Positions 1 to 8,962 of a stretch of 64,000 bases of DNA are shown piece after piece (within the stretch, counting starts at the first letter, position 1; every line of letters starts with the position of its first letter). This DNA is from Crocinitomicaceae bacterium. GTDB lineage: Bacteria; Bacteroidota; Bacteroidia; Flavobacteriales_D; Crocinitomicaceae. The notes under the pieces are model-generated. The model was not told the origin of the DNA and ran no database searches. It saw nothing but the letters and a program-made list of their open reading frames with translations. The translations under genes and the position numbers were made by a program. The stretch spans positions 186,001 through 250,000 of the forward strand of contig JAHEIL010000045.1 in NCBI GenBank assembly GCA_024639405.1. Reading direction: 5' to 3'.

Positions 1-3000
1 CAGGACAGAAAATTTTGTTTTTCATTATTGATGAACATGTTTATAGTAGAAAAGGTGAATTGATTGGAGATTTGCCATGGCAAGATCTTGATATAAATGT
101 TCCATATATTGCTCAAACTGCCCCTACTGGCATCTCAGGAGAATCGCTTATTGTACCTACAAAACAATGTTCTAATGAATTTTTCATTTTTACAACCTAT
201 AAAATAATTGGTTTTATAGGTGCTACTGCAGTTTATGATAAAATTAAGGTCGAATATGATGCGAATGATAATTTATTACCTGGATCAGGTTTGTATTCTT
301 CTACTTTAAACGGGGTAACATCTCAGTTAAAATTAGCAAATTTAGTTGGCCCTAATTTTCTTGATGCATCAAATGGTTTTATAACTCCAATTAAAGGTGA
401 AGTTACATTATTCGCTGTTTCAAAGAACAATGCATTAGGGAAAAGATTTGTTTATGTTCAAAACAATTCAAGAGTATTTCGATTTAAAATTGAAAATGGC
501 ATTTTAAGTTACGATAATAATATGATTGATTTAGAATTAATTTCACAACATTCTTTTGATCGATTAAGAACAGGACGTTCATTTTTAAATGAAATGGAAA
601 TGATTACTTTGTCAAATGGAAATTTAAGACTTGCACTTCCTGTTTTTGGATATAAAACAATTAGTTCATCTTTTGTTGGAGAAGGGTATTTTGTCATCGA
701 TTGTAATGGGTTAAATGGAACATACATTACAGGAAGCTTAAAAAAAGTACTCTTTCAAAACAATTTACAAGGGAATTTTGAAAATCACGACTACAATATC
801 AAAGGTGCAGAATTTTCACCCGATGGTAGCAAACTTTACATAACACACCGTCAAATGCCTTTGTTTGCTATAAATAGTACTATAGACATGTTTGATTTAA
901 CAGCTGCAAATCCATTTGCATCAAGAATTGCAATAAGTTCAAACCCAGATTACGCACACAGCCAAATTGAAGTGGACAATATGGGTGCTTTGTTAATACC
1001 TACTAACAATCGACTATCACGAATTACAAACAGCAACAATCCATCGTTTCCAACTGATTTCACAAACCAATATATAGGTTTAAACAATTATTCTATGTCT
1101 TGGACTTTTGGAGTATCAAACAATCCTGCTGAAGGTGTTCGTTTACTTCAAGATCAAATTGACGATGAAACTTATAGTAATTTTGGTAGTGTTGTTTTCA
1201 GCATTGATAACTTTACAGTTTCTGCTACAAATACTGTTTGGGAGCCTGGAAATGCTAGTAATCTAACACAAAATGATGTTTTATATATCAAAGATTATCT
1301 GATTATACCAGCTGGAAAAACATTGACAATTAAAAATATGAAAATATATTTTTCAGAACATGCAAGTGTTATCATAGAAAATAGTAATTCATCTTTAATG
1401 GGTGGCTATTTGCAATTAGACAACACAATATTTACAGCTGATAATCAATGTGATATTGTTAAAATGTGGAGAGGTATTGAAGTTAGAGGAAACAGTTATT
1501 TAAATCAAGGAAGTTATTTGAATTCTAAACAAGGACGATTAAATATGTACAATAATTCAAAAATTGAACATGCTTTTGTTGGAATAACTGCTAATAAATA
1601 CAATAAAATCACGTTGCCAAATGGCTTGTTTGCTTATCAATTAGCTCCATATACTACAGGAGGTATTGTTCGTGTTTCAAATTCCATATTTAAAAACAAC
1701 CAACGAGATATAGAATTTAATCCTTATTTAGCTCCTAATAATTCAAATAATGTTTCGCTTTTATCTAATACACGTTTTGAAACAAATGGTTTATTGAATT
1801 ATCCGTCACTTGAATTACGAAATCATGTGGAATTAGTTGGTGTGAAAGGTATCAATATTACAGGTTGTGACTTTATCAATGTTACACCACAATTGTATCC
1901 TTTAAACAAACAAGGAATTGGAATAAACTCAAATTATTCAACTTTTTTTGTGTTGAAAAGATGTAGTACAGGAGGCTTAAACTGTGTAACAGATGACCCT
2001 AATAAATTTGATGATTTATATATTGGGATTTATTCAAAAGGCGGAATAACTTCATTAAATGCAAGCTTTTACACAGAAGGTTCAATATTTACAAATAACC
2101 ATTTAGGCGTTTCAACCTTAAACACATTTAATCATAAAGTATTAAATAACACGTTTATTGTATCTAAAATCTTGCCCAGCAATCCATCAGGTATAACACA
2201 AACAGCGGGTTTATATATGAAAGGCTCAACTGGTTATGCAGTAGAAGGTAATTTATTTAAAACAAATACAGCACAACCTATATCGCTTGCACAATCTTCA
2301 ACATTTGGAATAGTTGTTAATAATTCTGGAGAAAGTTCAAATTTAATTTATAGAAATATCTTTGAGAATTTAAAAATTGGAGGACAATCAGAATTAATAA
2401 ATAGTTCATTATCAACATCAACCAATTCAAACACGTTAGGTTTACAATGGAAATGTAATACCTTTAGAAATACATTAGAACATGATTTATCGATAGTAAA
2501 TGGAAGAATTGACCATCACCAAGGAACTAATTATAGCCCAATAACTCCTACTGCAACATTACTTTCAAAACAAAAAGATGCAGCAAATAATGTGTTCTCT
2601 TTTATTAATGAAAATGCAATAAATGAGCATGATATTGTAATGAGTAATTCTCATCATAATTTATTGTACGTTTATAATCAAAATCCATATCACACCCCTG
2701 ATTCATACACCTTAGATGGAACTATTAAAGGCGTTTTACCAATTGTTCAGACATTTAATGGTCAACCAGTTCTAATAACATCAACTGCTAATAGTTGCCC
2801 CGAAATCAATAAAATTTCTACACCAATAGACATTTCAAACTTTTCAAGTAATTTAAATCAATTACTTGTATTGAAATCAACCATTGATAACGCAAGTGTT
2901 TCAAATCAAACATTAATTGACTCGTATTATAATAAAAAAAGAGCGTTAGATTTAGAACGTAACCAAATTATTCAAACGCTACTTCTTGATTCAGTATCAG

Positions 3001-3623
3001 AATCAGTTGCAAACTTGGGCCAATTTCTATCATCTAATTTAAATCAAGACAAAGATTTACAAGAAATTGCAGTTGATTATTATCTTTCTTTAAAACAGTA
3101 TCCAAAAGTAGATAGTATCATCAATTTAGGACTTGTTGATGATGATTTCAAAGGTATGGTACTTCTTCTAAAAACTATTGATACTGAAAATGTGTGTGAA
3201 TCACTTTTAAAAGATTCTGTAAAAAACTTAAAGTTAATTTCTATTTCTGAAAACACAACTAATCAATTTGTAAAAAACAGAATAAATTCTTTGTTATCTG
3301 GTTGTAATGATGATTATTTATATTCGTTTTTACCGATTAATAAAAGTAGATCATTTAGTATAAACGAGTCTACCAATTTTACATCTGATAAATTTAAGAT
3401 CTATCCAAATCCAACAAGTGGTGATTTACAAATTAGCTCATCTATTGAAACAGAATTCACCTATAAAATAGTTACTATTCAAGGGAAAGTTATGCTAGAT
3501 AGTTCTACTAGAAACGATAAGTCAGTGGTAGAAACTTCTATTTTTGATCCAGGATTATACATCATTAATTTTTATGATGCAAACCAACAAATTCTTGATT
3601 CTCAAAAGTTCATAAAACATTAA
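1..3623 (+). CDS. Large secreted beta-helix protein with T9SS C-terminal sorting domain (5' end outside window)
   Basis: The frame is open to the first base of the window and the first possible start inside it is only a TTG at 15, so the gene begins upstream. At least 1202 residues are visible. Residues ~260-300 (numbered from that TTG) carry a propeller-like FSPDGSKLYITH segment. From ~400 to 900 there is an Asn/Ser-rich region with repeated short beta-strand patterns typical of right-handed parallel beta-helix proteins. Residues ~1000-1110 are more helical. The last ~75 residues (IYPNPTSGDLQIS, then GKVML, then PGLYIINF) are a clear type A sorting domain. In this family the domain directs export by the type IX system and is then removed. 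The protein is probably surface-attached or secreted. The ligand or substrate is unknown. The gene ends at a strong hairpin. Confidence 0.85.
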   Translation, partial: GQKILFFIIDEHVYSRKGELIGDLPWQDLDINVPYIAQTAPTGISGESLIVPTKQCSNEFFIFTTYKIIGFIGATAVYDKIKVEYDANDNLLPGSGLYSSTLNGVTSQLKLANLVGPNFLDASNGFITPIKGEVTLFAVSKNNALGKRFVYVQNNSRVFRFKIENGILSYDNNMIDLELISQHSFDRLRTGRSFLNEMEMITLSNGNLRLALPVFGYKTISSSFVGEGYFVIDCNGLNGTYITGSLKKVLFQNNLQGNFENHDYNIKGAEFSPDGSKLYITHRQMPLFAINSTIDMFDLTAANPFASRIAISSNPDYAHSQIEVDNMGALLIPTNNRLSRITNSNNPSFPTDFTNQYIGLNNYSMSWTFGVSNNPAEGVRLLQDQIDDETYSNFGSVVFSIDNFTVSATNTVWEPGNASNLTQNDVLYIKDYLIIPAGKTLTIKNMKIYFSEHASVIIENSNSSLMGGYLQLDNTIFTADNQCDIVKMWRGIEVRGNSYLNQGSYLNSKQGRLNMYNNSKIEHAFVGITANKYNKITLPNGLFAYQLAPYTTGGIVRVSNSIFKNNQRDIEFNPYLAPNNSNNVSLLSNTRFETNGLLNYPSLELRNHVELVGVKGINITGCDFINVTPQLYPLNKQGIGINSNYSTFFVLKRCSTGGLNCVTDDPNKFDDLYIGIYSKGGITSLNASFYTEGSIFTNNHLGVSTLNTFNHKVLNNTFIVSKILPSNPSGITQTAGLYMKGSTGYAVEGNLFKTNTAQPISLAQSSTFGIVVNNSGESSNLIYRNIFENLKIGGQSELINSSLSTSTNSNTLGLQWKCNTFRNTLEHDLSIVNGRIDHHQGTNYSPITPTATLLSKQKDAANNVFSFINENAINEHDIVMSNSHHNLLYVYNQNPYHTPDSYTLDGTIKGVLPIVQTFNGQPVLITSTANSCPEINKISTPIDISNFSSNLNQLLVLKSTIDNASVSNQTLIDSYYNKKRALDLERNQIIQTLLLDSVSESVANLGQFLSSNLNQDKDLQEIAVDYYLSLKQYPKVDSIINLGLVDDDFKGMVLLLKTIDTENVCESLLKDSVKNLKLISISENTTNQFVKNRINSLLSGCNDDYLYSFLPINKSRSFSINESTNFTSDKFKIYPNPTSGDLQISSSIETEFTYKIVTIQGKVMLDSSTRNDKSVVETSIFDPGLYIINFYDANQQILDSQKFIKH

Positions 3624-3634
3624 ATTAAACAAAG

Positions 3635-3660
3635 AAGCCAAGCTCACTTGAGCTTGGCTT
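3635..3660. terminator. Intrinsic terminator between convergent genes
   Basis: A 12-bp perfect inverted repeat (AAGCCAAGCTCA at 3635-3646, TGAGCTTGGCTT at 3649-3660) is followed by a short T run on the plus strand. It lies between the stop of the T9SS protein and the stop of the convergent TlpA-like gene, so it can serve both. The T tract is better placed for plus-strand transcription. Confidence 0.8.
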
Positions 3661-3678
3661 TTCAATAATTATTGGCCA

Positions 3679-4653
3679 TTATTTCAGCCCTTTCAATAGT
3701 TCAACCAACGCAGGGTCTGATGGTCTCGGTGCGTTAGCATTCAAAACTAAACCATTGGGATCAATTAAAATAAAACGAGGAATTCCTTTCACAAAGTATC
3801 CGGTTACAAAATCTGAACTCCAATCTTTATCTGCAAACAATTGCACACCAGTCAAGCCTTTTTCATTAACAAATTCTTTCCATTTATCGTGATCTTTTGC
3901 TTTATCCACTGAAATACTAACAAATGCAATGTTTGAATCATTGAATACTTCTTCCACTTTTTTCAAGGATGGAATTTCAGCTTTACAAGGTCCGCACCAT
4001 GTTGCCCACACATCCACATAGATGTATTTTCCTTTGAAATCTGCCAATTTAGAAGTCCCTCCATTGTAATTTTCAAAATTAAAATCAGGCGATGGCTTTC
4101 CATGTAAACTCGTTGCTTTCAATAAATTCTCATAATACTCAACATTTCCTTTCATTCCTGCTTCGTAGTTGGCTAAATACACTCTTTTAAAAACCGTATC
4201 GAACTTATTTGAAAGAACGTTGCTTTGTATAAACTGCAAGCGTTCGTTCATCATTTTCAACATTTCATTGGGTGCTTTTTCATTTTCTTCCAAAGCATTA
4301 TCCGTTATGAATTGCTCTTTTACAAAAGAATTTTCTTGAGCTAAATCACCTGAAAATTGCATGCTTTTATCGAACTCTTGTTCGTTAGCCTTTACTGAAA
4401 TCTTCATTCCATTGCGCAAGTAAAGCATTGAAAAATTGCGTTTAATTGAAAAATAATACATTCCTTCATCTACTGAAAAATCAGCAGTAAAAAGGTTTTT
4501 ATCATTGATAACTATGTATTTTTTAAACCCTTTATTGTTTTGAATCAAAACAGAATCACTTGTTCTATTTTCAATGGCAGCTTCAAATTGCACCGATGTT
4601 TGAGCGAATGTTAAACCGCTAATAAAAAGACTTATACTTACTAAAAACTTCAT
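3679..4653 (-). CDS. TlpA/ResA-like thiol-disulfide oxidoreductase with N-terminal DUF4369-like domain
   Basis: The product is 324 aa. An N-terminal signal peptide ends near AQTS (residue ~18), so the protein should act in the periplasm. Residues ~20-120 form a beta-rich DUF4369-like domain common in Bacteroidota. Residues ~185-324 are a thioredoxin fold with the redox motif WCGPC (Cys220, Cys223) and a later cis-proline region, KGIPRFILID. Members of this family reduce or shuffle disulfides in exported proteins, including cytochrome maturation clients. The gene begins 3 bp after the stop of the S46 peptidase, so the two are co-transcribed and it may service that enzyme or its neighbours. The client is inferred, not shown. 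Confidence 0.88.
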   Translation of the reverse strand: MKFLVSISLFISGLTFAQTSVQFEAAIENRTSDSVLIQNNKGFKKYIVINDKNLFTADFSVDEGMYYFSIKRNFSMLYLRNGMKISVKANEQEFDKSMQFSGDLAQENSFVKEQFITDNALEENEKAPNEMLKMMNERLQFIQSNVLSNKFDTVFKRVYLANYEAGMKGNVEYYENLLKATSLHGKPSPDFNFENYNGGTSKLADFKGKYIYVDVWATWCGPCKAEIPSLKKVEEVFNDSNIAFVSISVDKAKDHDKWKEFVNEKGLTGVQLFADKDWSSDFVTGYFVKGIPRFILIDPNGLVLNANAPRPSDPALVELLKGLK

Positions 4654-4656
4654 GGG

Positions 4657-6807
4657 TTACTTTTTTTCTTTCATTAATACCATTTCATCTACTAAATGTT
4701 TAGCTCCAGCATATTTATCCATCACCCACATCACGTAGCGAATATCTACTACAACATTTCTACAACGATTTGGATCAAACATGTAATCCGACATTGTGCT
4801 TTCCCAAGTTCTGTCAAAATTCAAGCCCATTAAATAGCCATTTTCGTCCAACACTGGTGAACCTGAATTTCCACCTGTTGTATGGTTAGACCCTGTGAAA
4901 CAAACCCACAATTCGCCATTTTGTGCATAATCTCCGTAATCTTTCGTTTTGTACAATTCAAACATGCGTGGCAATAATTCAAAATCTGGATTTCCAGTAT
5001 TGTATTTCGCGATCATTCCAGCTAAAGTTGTATGTTCCGTATACTGCATTCCATCTGTTGGAGCAGAACCTTCTAATTTTCCATATGTAATTCGAAGGGT
5101 GCTATTTGCATCACTCCAATGTTTGTCATTCGGGAACATTTCATAGATTCCTGCAACATACGTTTTCAATAAATCGTTCATTTGTGCATCAAAATTGGAA
5201 TATTCTGGAAGAATTTGTTCCGTGAATTCCGTTGCAAAACGATCATATAATTGATAACCAGGATCTTTTTTCAACTTAGCCAATGATTTTGACTTAAATG
5301 ATTTCAAGAAAGCTACATAGCGTTCTTTATTCGTTAAAATTGATTTACTGTAAATTTCTTTGCTCAATTCAGGAATGTTTAGGTTCGAGAAATCAGCACT
5401 TGTTCTCCCCTCTTTCGTTTCTTTCAAGTACAATTCTGTCAATAATTCAAAGATTTTTTGATCTACAGATGCGTCGTAATTCTTGAAGAAGCCATCTGCT
5501 CCTTTTATCAATTTATCAATTGTTGTATTCAATGTTCCTTTTTCCACCAATTGATCGTGATTTTTAGCTAAATCTTTCAATCCCCGGGCTAATTTATAGA
5601 GCTCTGGTCCAACAAATAAGTATTCAACGCCCATTGAATAGGCAAATTCCCATTTAGATCCATTTACAGTTAAGGTATTCATTTGATCAATCACATTGGC
5701 ATAATTGGTTTGCCATTCAGGTTTTGAGCGCGCTGCCAATTTATACTTTTCTTCACGTTCCAATTTTATACTGTAACCATCCAAAATTTTCAATCCATCC
5801 ACTTGTCCGATCCATTTCTTATACGCATTAGCGATAGAAGCTTGTTTCGCTGAATATTTAATTCTTACTTCATCCGAAGAACGCATAGCAGCATCAATAA
5901 CACTCAACGATTTTTCACGCATTTTGATGCGAGCAGGTCGTTCTTTTTCAACAATAAATTTCAAATAATTTGAAACGACATGTTGTTCTGTTTCACCCGG
6001 GAAACCATATACCATTGTAAAATCTCCTACTTTACGGTCTTTAAATGAAATCGGTAAAAAATGAAGTGGCTTGTACGGTACATTTGTTGTTGCATAAGCA
6101 GCTGGCTTGTTGTCTGCTCCTGCATAAATTCTAAATACAGAAAAATCACCTGTATGTCGTGGCCAAACCCAATTATCAGTGTCGCCACCAAACTTTCCAA
6201 TTGAATTGGGAGGTGTACCAACAAATCGCACATCTTTGAAAACCTCTTTCACGATGATGTAATAATCATTTCCGTAATTAAACGGTTTAATTTCTGCTTC
6301 GTAATGTGTACCTGAAACAGCAGATTTTACTAAATTCTCAATGTTTTTAGCAATTTTAGCTGCTCGTTCTGGTCCTTTTTCATTGATCAATACACCCGCT
6401 AAAACGGCAGTTGTTACATTATCAATTCGCACCATGCGCGTAGCTGTTAATCCTGCATTAGGTAATTCTTCCGCTAAATTTTTCGCCCAAAAGCCATTTT
6501 TAAGGTAATCTTTCTCTAATGATGAATGCGATTGAATTTGAGAATAACCACAATGGTGATTTGTTAGCAATAATCCTTTGTCCGAAACTAATTCTGCCGT
6601 ACAACCTCCACCAAAATGCATGATGGCATCTTTCAAACTTGAATGGTTGACATCGTAAATATCTTTTGCGCTCAATTTCATTCCTTTGGCTTGCATGTCA
6701 GATTCAAAAGCTGCGATTAAAGAAGGAATCAACATTCCCTCTTCAGCCATTACTTGTTGAAAACCAACTAGAAAAACGATTAGAAATGCATTTATTTTTT
6801 TCATCAT
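4657..6807 (-). CDS. S46 family dipeptidyl peptidase, DPP11-type specificity signature
   Basis: The product is 716 aa, the usual length for S46 enzymes, with a signal peptide (cleavage near QQVMA, residue ~21). Catalytic residues can be read: His85 in TNHHCG, Asp221 in RHTGDFS and Ser648 in GGNSGSP. Eighteen residues after the serine is Arg666 in NFDRTWE. In the P. gingivalis enzymes the equivalent position is Arg673 in DPP11 (prefers Asp/Glu at P1) and Gly673 in DPP7, with the same 18-residue spacing from Ser655. The enzyme should therefore release acidic dipeptides from peptides in the periplasm, fitting a protein-degrading lifestyle. Two adjacent ATGs (6807 and 6804) start the gene. It is the first gene of a pair with the TlpA-like gene. 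Confidence 0.92.
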   Translation of the reverse strand: MMKKINAFLIVFLVGFQQVMAEEGMLIPSLIAAFESDMQAKGMKLSAKDIYDVNHSSLKDAIMHFGGGCTAELVSDKGLLLTNHHCGYSQIQSHSSLEKDYLKNGFWAKNLAEELPNAGLTATRMVRIDNVTTAVLAGVLINEKGPERAAKIAKNIENLVKSAVSGTHYEAEIKPFNYGNDYYIIVKEVFKDVRFVGTPPNSIGKFGGDTDNWVWPRHTGDFSVFRIYAGADNKPAAYATTNVPYKPLHFLPISFKDRKVGDFTMVYGFPGETEQHVVSNYLKFIVEKERPARIKMREKSLSVIDAAMRSSDEVRIKYSAKQASIANAYKKWIGQVDGLKILDGYSIKLEREEKYKLAARSKPEWQTNYANVIDQMNTLTVNGSKWEFAYSMGVEYLFVGPELYKLARGLKDLAKNHDQLVEKGTLNTTIDKLIKGADGFFKNYDASVDQKIFELLTELYLKETKEGRTSADFSNLNIPELSKEIYSKSILTNKERYVAFLKSFKSKSLAKLKKDPGYQLYDRFATEFTEQILPEYSNFDAQMNDLLKTYVAGIYEMFPNDKHWSDANSTLRITYGKLEGSAPTDGMQYTEHTTLAGMIAKYNTGNPDFELLPRMFELYKTKDYGDYAQNGELWVCFTGSNHTTGGNSGSPVLDENGYLMGLNFDRTWESTMSDYMFDPNRCRNVVVDIRYVMWVMDKYAGAKHLVDEMVLMKEKK

Positions 6808-6863
6808 AGGATCATTTATTTAGTATTCTTAAAAACGCACTAATTTGTGCTTATCTCTTCTGC

Positions 6864-6871
6864 CAAAAATA
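6864..6871 (-). promoter_or_regulatory. Possible -7 box for the S46 peptidase operon
   Basis: On the minus strand this reads TATTTTTG, matching the Bacteroidota -7 consensus TAnnTTTG, 56 nt before the peptidase start. I see no TTG at the expected -33 spacing, so support is weak. Confidence 0.3.
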
Positions 6872-6931
6872 AATAAATTTTATGGGATTCACTCTTTTTT
6901 AACCTACAGGAATACAAGTTCAAAATAAAAA

Positions 6932-7597
6932 ATGCAATTTTGTGATATGGAATTATTACAATTAATTTTTAAGTTAGGAGTTGTCTTTGCGATTTTTAGT
7001 TTTATCTGGGGATTTTTTGAATTAACAGCAAAATTATTGACCAACGGTCGCTCAAAAACAATGGTTGAAATCTATGTCATCAAAGCCTTGAAATATGCTT
7101 TCTTGGTGGATGTAACTTTTTTATTCAGCTTAGATAAAACGCAAGAAATTGTAGATTTAAACAACTTAATTCCAACTATTTTAGTTGTTTTGGTTTATTT
7201 TATTGGGAAATTGCAAAACAAACAAAATAATGCAGTTCTATTTCAAGTCATGCAGCAACAAAATCCAACAGAGAAACGTTTTGACCTAAGAGCTGAAATT
7301 GCTGTGATTATTGTTGCTTTATCATTATTTGCTGTTTTCATTTTCTATCCTGAAAGTTCAAAAAACCCCATGTCGGTTTGGTTCCATGAAAGCATCATTT
7401 CAATTGAGCATACTGCAATCATAGGTTTTATCTTTAAAGTGATTGGATTCTTTTTCTTAGTGAGCTTATTGACGAAAATGTTGAACGCTTTAGTTGTAAT
7501 ATTAACAGGCAAACCCTTTATACAAACACGATCTCGTTTCATTAAAAAGGATCAAAGCTCAGATGATTTCGACGATTTTGAAGAAATCAATGAATAG
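6932..7597 (+). CDS. Conserved-looking integral membrane protein, function unknown
   Basis: The product is 221 aa (or 216 aa if the ATG at 6947 is used, giving MELLQLIF). I do not recognise the family. Four to five hydrophobic segments are visible, at about residues 10-30, 52-65, 72-90, 124-142 and 160-188, and the C-terminus is acidic and presumably cytoplasmic (SSDDFDDFEEINE). There are no catalytic motifs or signal peptide. It is transcribed alone on the plus strand, and its last 11 bp overlap the 3' end of the convergent coaE. Confidence 0.6.
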   Translation: MQFCDMELLQLIFKLGVVFAIFSFIWGFFELTAKLLTNGRSKTMVEIYVIKALKYAFLVDVTFLFSLDKTQEIVDLNNLIPTILVVLVYFIGKLQNKQNNAVLFQVMQQQNPTEKRFDLRAEIAVIIVALSLFAVFIFYPESSKNPMSVWFHESIISIEHTAIIGFIFKVIGFFFLVSLLTKMLNALVVILTGKPFIQTRSRFIKKDQSSDDFDDFEEINE

Positions 7598-8171
7598 CAT
7601 TCAAGGCTTCAATTAATGCTTCAATTTGAGGGATTAACAAAAATTCTTCATCATTGATAAGTACAAAATTAGCTACTTCCTTTTTTGCTGCATCCGTCCA
7701 TTGTTTTTCCATTCGATCCACTACCTGTTCACGACTGCATTGTTCACGATCCATCACGCGTTTGATTTTCAATTCATCAGGAGCAGATACCAACACCACT
7801 TGATCAAATAGTTTGTAAGCGCCAGTTTCGATTAGAATTGCCGCTTCATTGAATACAAGTGTTGATGGATGTTGTTGAATAAATTCATCAAAAAGCATGC
7901 GGACTCTTGGGTGGATAATTGCATTCATTCTCAAACGAATTTGATCATCTGAAAACATTCTTAAAGCAACATACGTTCGATTAAGTTGATTGTTTTCGTA
8001 GGCATCTTCACCTAATAAGGCAATAAGTTCTTTTCTAATTTCAGGATGTGTATCCACGCATTTTTTAGCAGCATCGTCTGAATAAAACACAGGAAAACCC
8101 ATTGCCTCCAGTATTTTTCCAACTGTACTTTTTCCAGAACCAATTCCGCCAGTTAATCCAACTTTTAACAT
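7587..8171 (-). CDS. coaE: Dephospho-CoA kinase
   Basis: The product is 194 aa, normal for CoaE. It phosphorylates the 3'-hydroxyl of dephospho-CoA with ATP in the last step of coenzyme A synthesis, in the cytosol. The N-terminus is LTGGIGSGKST, a Walker A P-loop at residues ~8-16. It is followed by FSDDAAKK in the substrate-binding region and later HP..R and VMDREQCSREQV segments typical of the CoA/lid domain. It is monocistronic, divergent from the methyltransferase gene and convergent with the membrane-protein gene, whose end it overlaps by 11 bp. Confidence 0.95.
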   Translation of the reverse strand: MLKVGLTGGIGSGKSTVGKILEAMGFPVFYSDDAAKKCVDTHPEIRKELIALLGEDAYENNQLNRTYVALRMFSDDQIRLRMNAIIHPRVRMLFDEFIQQHPSTLVFNEAAILIETGAYKLFDQVVLVSAPDELKIKRVMDREQCSREQVVDRMEKQWTDAAKKEVANFVLINDEEFLLIPQIEALIEALNAIH

Positions 8172-8184
8172 GCCAATCTTTTTT

Positions 8185-8192
8185 CAAAGATA
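8185..8192 (-). promoter_or_regulatory. Candidate -7 box for coaE
   Basis: The minus strand reads TATCTTTG, a perfect TAnnTTTG box, 13 nt before the coaE ATG, implying a 5' leader of only about 9 nt. No TTG lies at the consensus -33 distance. Confidence 0.45.
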
Positions 8193-8212
8193 CAAATGAA
8201 AAATCAAAAGTG

Positions 8213-8220
8213 TATCTTTG
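8213..8220 (+). promoter_or_regulatory. Candidate -7 box abutting the methyltransferase start (leaderless arrangement)
   Basis: TATCTTTG followed by TAGC and then ATG: only 4 nt separate the -7 box from the start codon at 8225, so transcription would begin at or beside the A of ATG. The 16 bases TATCTTTGTAGCATGA recur exactly at the apt start. No -33 TTG at the usual spacing is visible. Confidence 0.5.
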
Positions 8221-8224
8221 TAGC

Positions 8225-8962
8225 ATGAGTAAAAAAGAATGGTTTGAAGAATGGTTTGATACAAGCTACTATCATACGCTTTATAAACATCGCAACGATG
8301 AAGAGGCGTCTCAATTTATAGAGCGAATTGTAGCTGAACTTCCATTAAAATCCGGTGCATGCGTTTTAGACTTAGCGTGTGGTAAAGGACGTCATTCTAT
8401 TACACTCAATAAATTAGGATTCAACGTGTTGGGCGTAGATTTAGCCGCAAACAGCATTGAAAAAGCACAAGTTTTTAAAAATGAAACCTTACAATTCGCA
8501 GTACATGACATGCGTGAAATCATTTCAAACCAAAAATTTGCTGCAATTTTTAATTTATTTACCAGCTTTGGCTATTTTGATTCCATTGATGACAATACAA
8601 AAGTAATACAAGCAATAAATGCCATGTTGGAGGATGAAGGTTTACTTATCATCGATTTCATGAATGCAACAAGAGTGATTAATCAGTTAGTACTGAAGGA
8701 ATCACAAATGATTGATGGAATTACTTTTGACATCTCTAGAAGCTACAACGGAACACATATCTTCAAGCGTATACAATTCAATGATCATGGAAAAGAATTT
8801 GATTTTACGGAACGAGTTCAAGCATTGAAAATTGCTGATTTCTCTCAGTTGTTGCTTAACAATGGCTTTGAAATTATGCGTACTTTTGGCGACTTTCAAT
8901 TGAATGATTTTCAAGAAAATGCTTCAGATCGCTTATTATTAATCGCTAAAAAAATTAAATGA
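8225..8962 (+). CDS. Class I SAM-dependent methyltransferase
   Basis: The product is 245 aa. I chose the ATG at 8225 (MSKKEWFEEWFDTSYYH) over an upstream ATG at 8102, because the extra 41 residues would lie inside the coaE coding region and the family starts near this WFDTxYYHxLY motif. Motif I is VLDLACGKGRHS, motif II ends at GVDLA, and the post-I region reads FAVHDMRE. These bind S-adenosylmethionine in a Rossmann fold of the methyltransferase-domain-25 type. The substrate cannot be told from sequence. The stop overlaps the ZIP transporter start as ATGA, so the two are translationally coupled. Confidence 0.88.
   Translation: MSKKEWFEEWFDTSYYHTLYKHRNDEEASQFIERIVAELPLKSGACVLDLACGKGRHSITLNKLGFNVLGVDLAANSIEKAQVFKNETLQFAVHDMREIISNQKFAAIFNLFTSFGYFDSIDDNTKVIQAINAMLEDEGLLIIDFMNATRVINQLVLKESQMIDGITFDISRSYNGTHIFKRIQFNDHGKEFDFTERVQALKIADFSQLLLNNGFEIMRTFGDFQLNDFQENASDRLLLIAKKIK

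Noticed and set aside
8102-8224. Upstream extension of the methyltransferase to an ATG at 8102
   Set aside because: Would run antisense through the coaE start and across its own promoter; extra residues have no family support.
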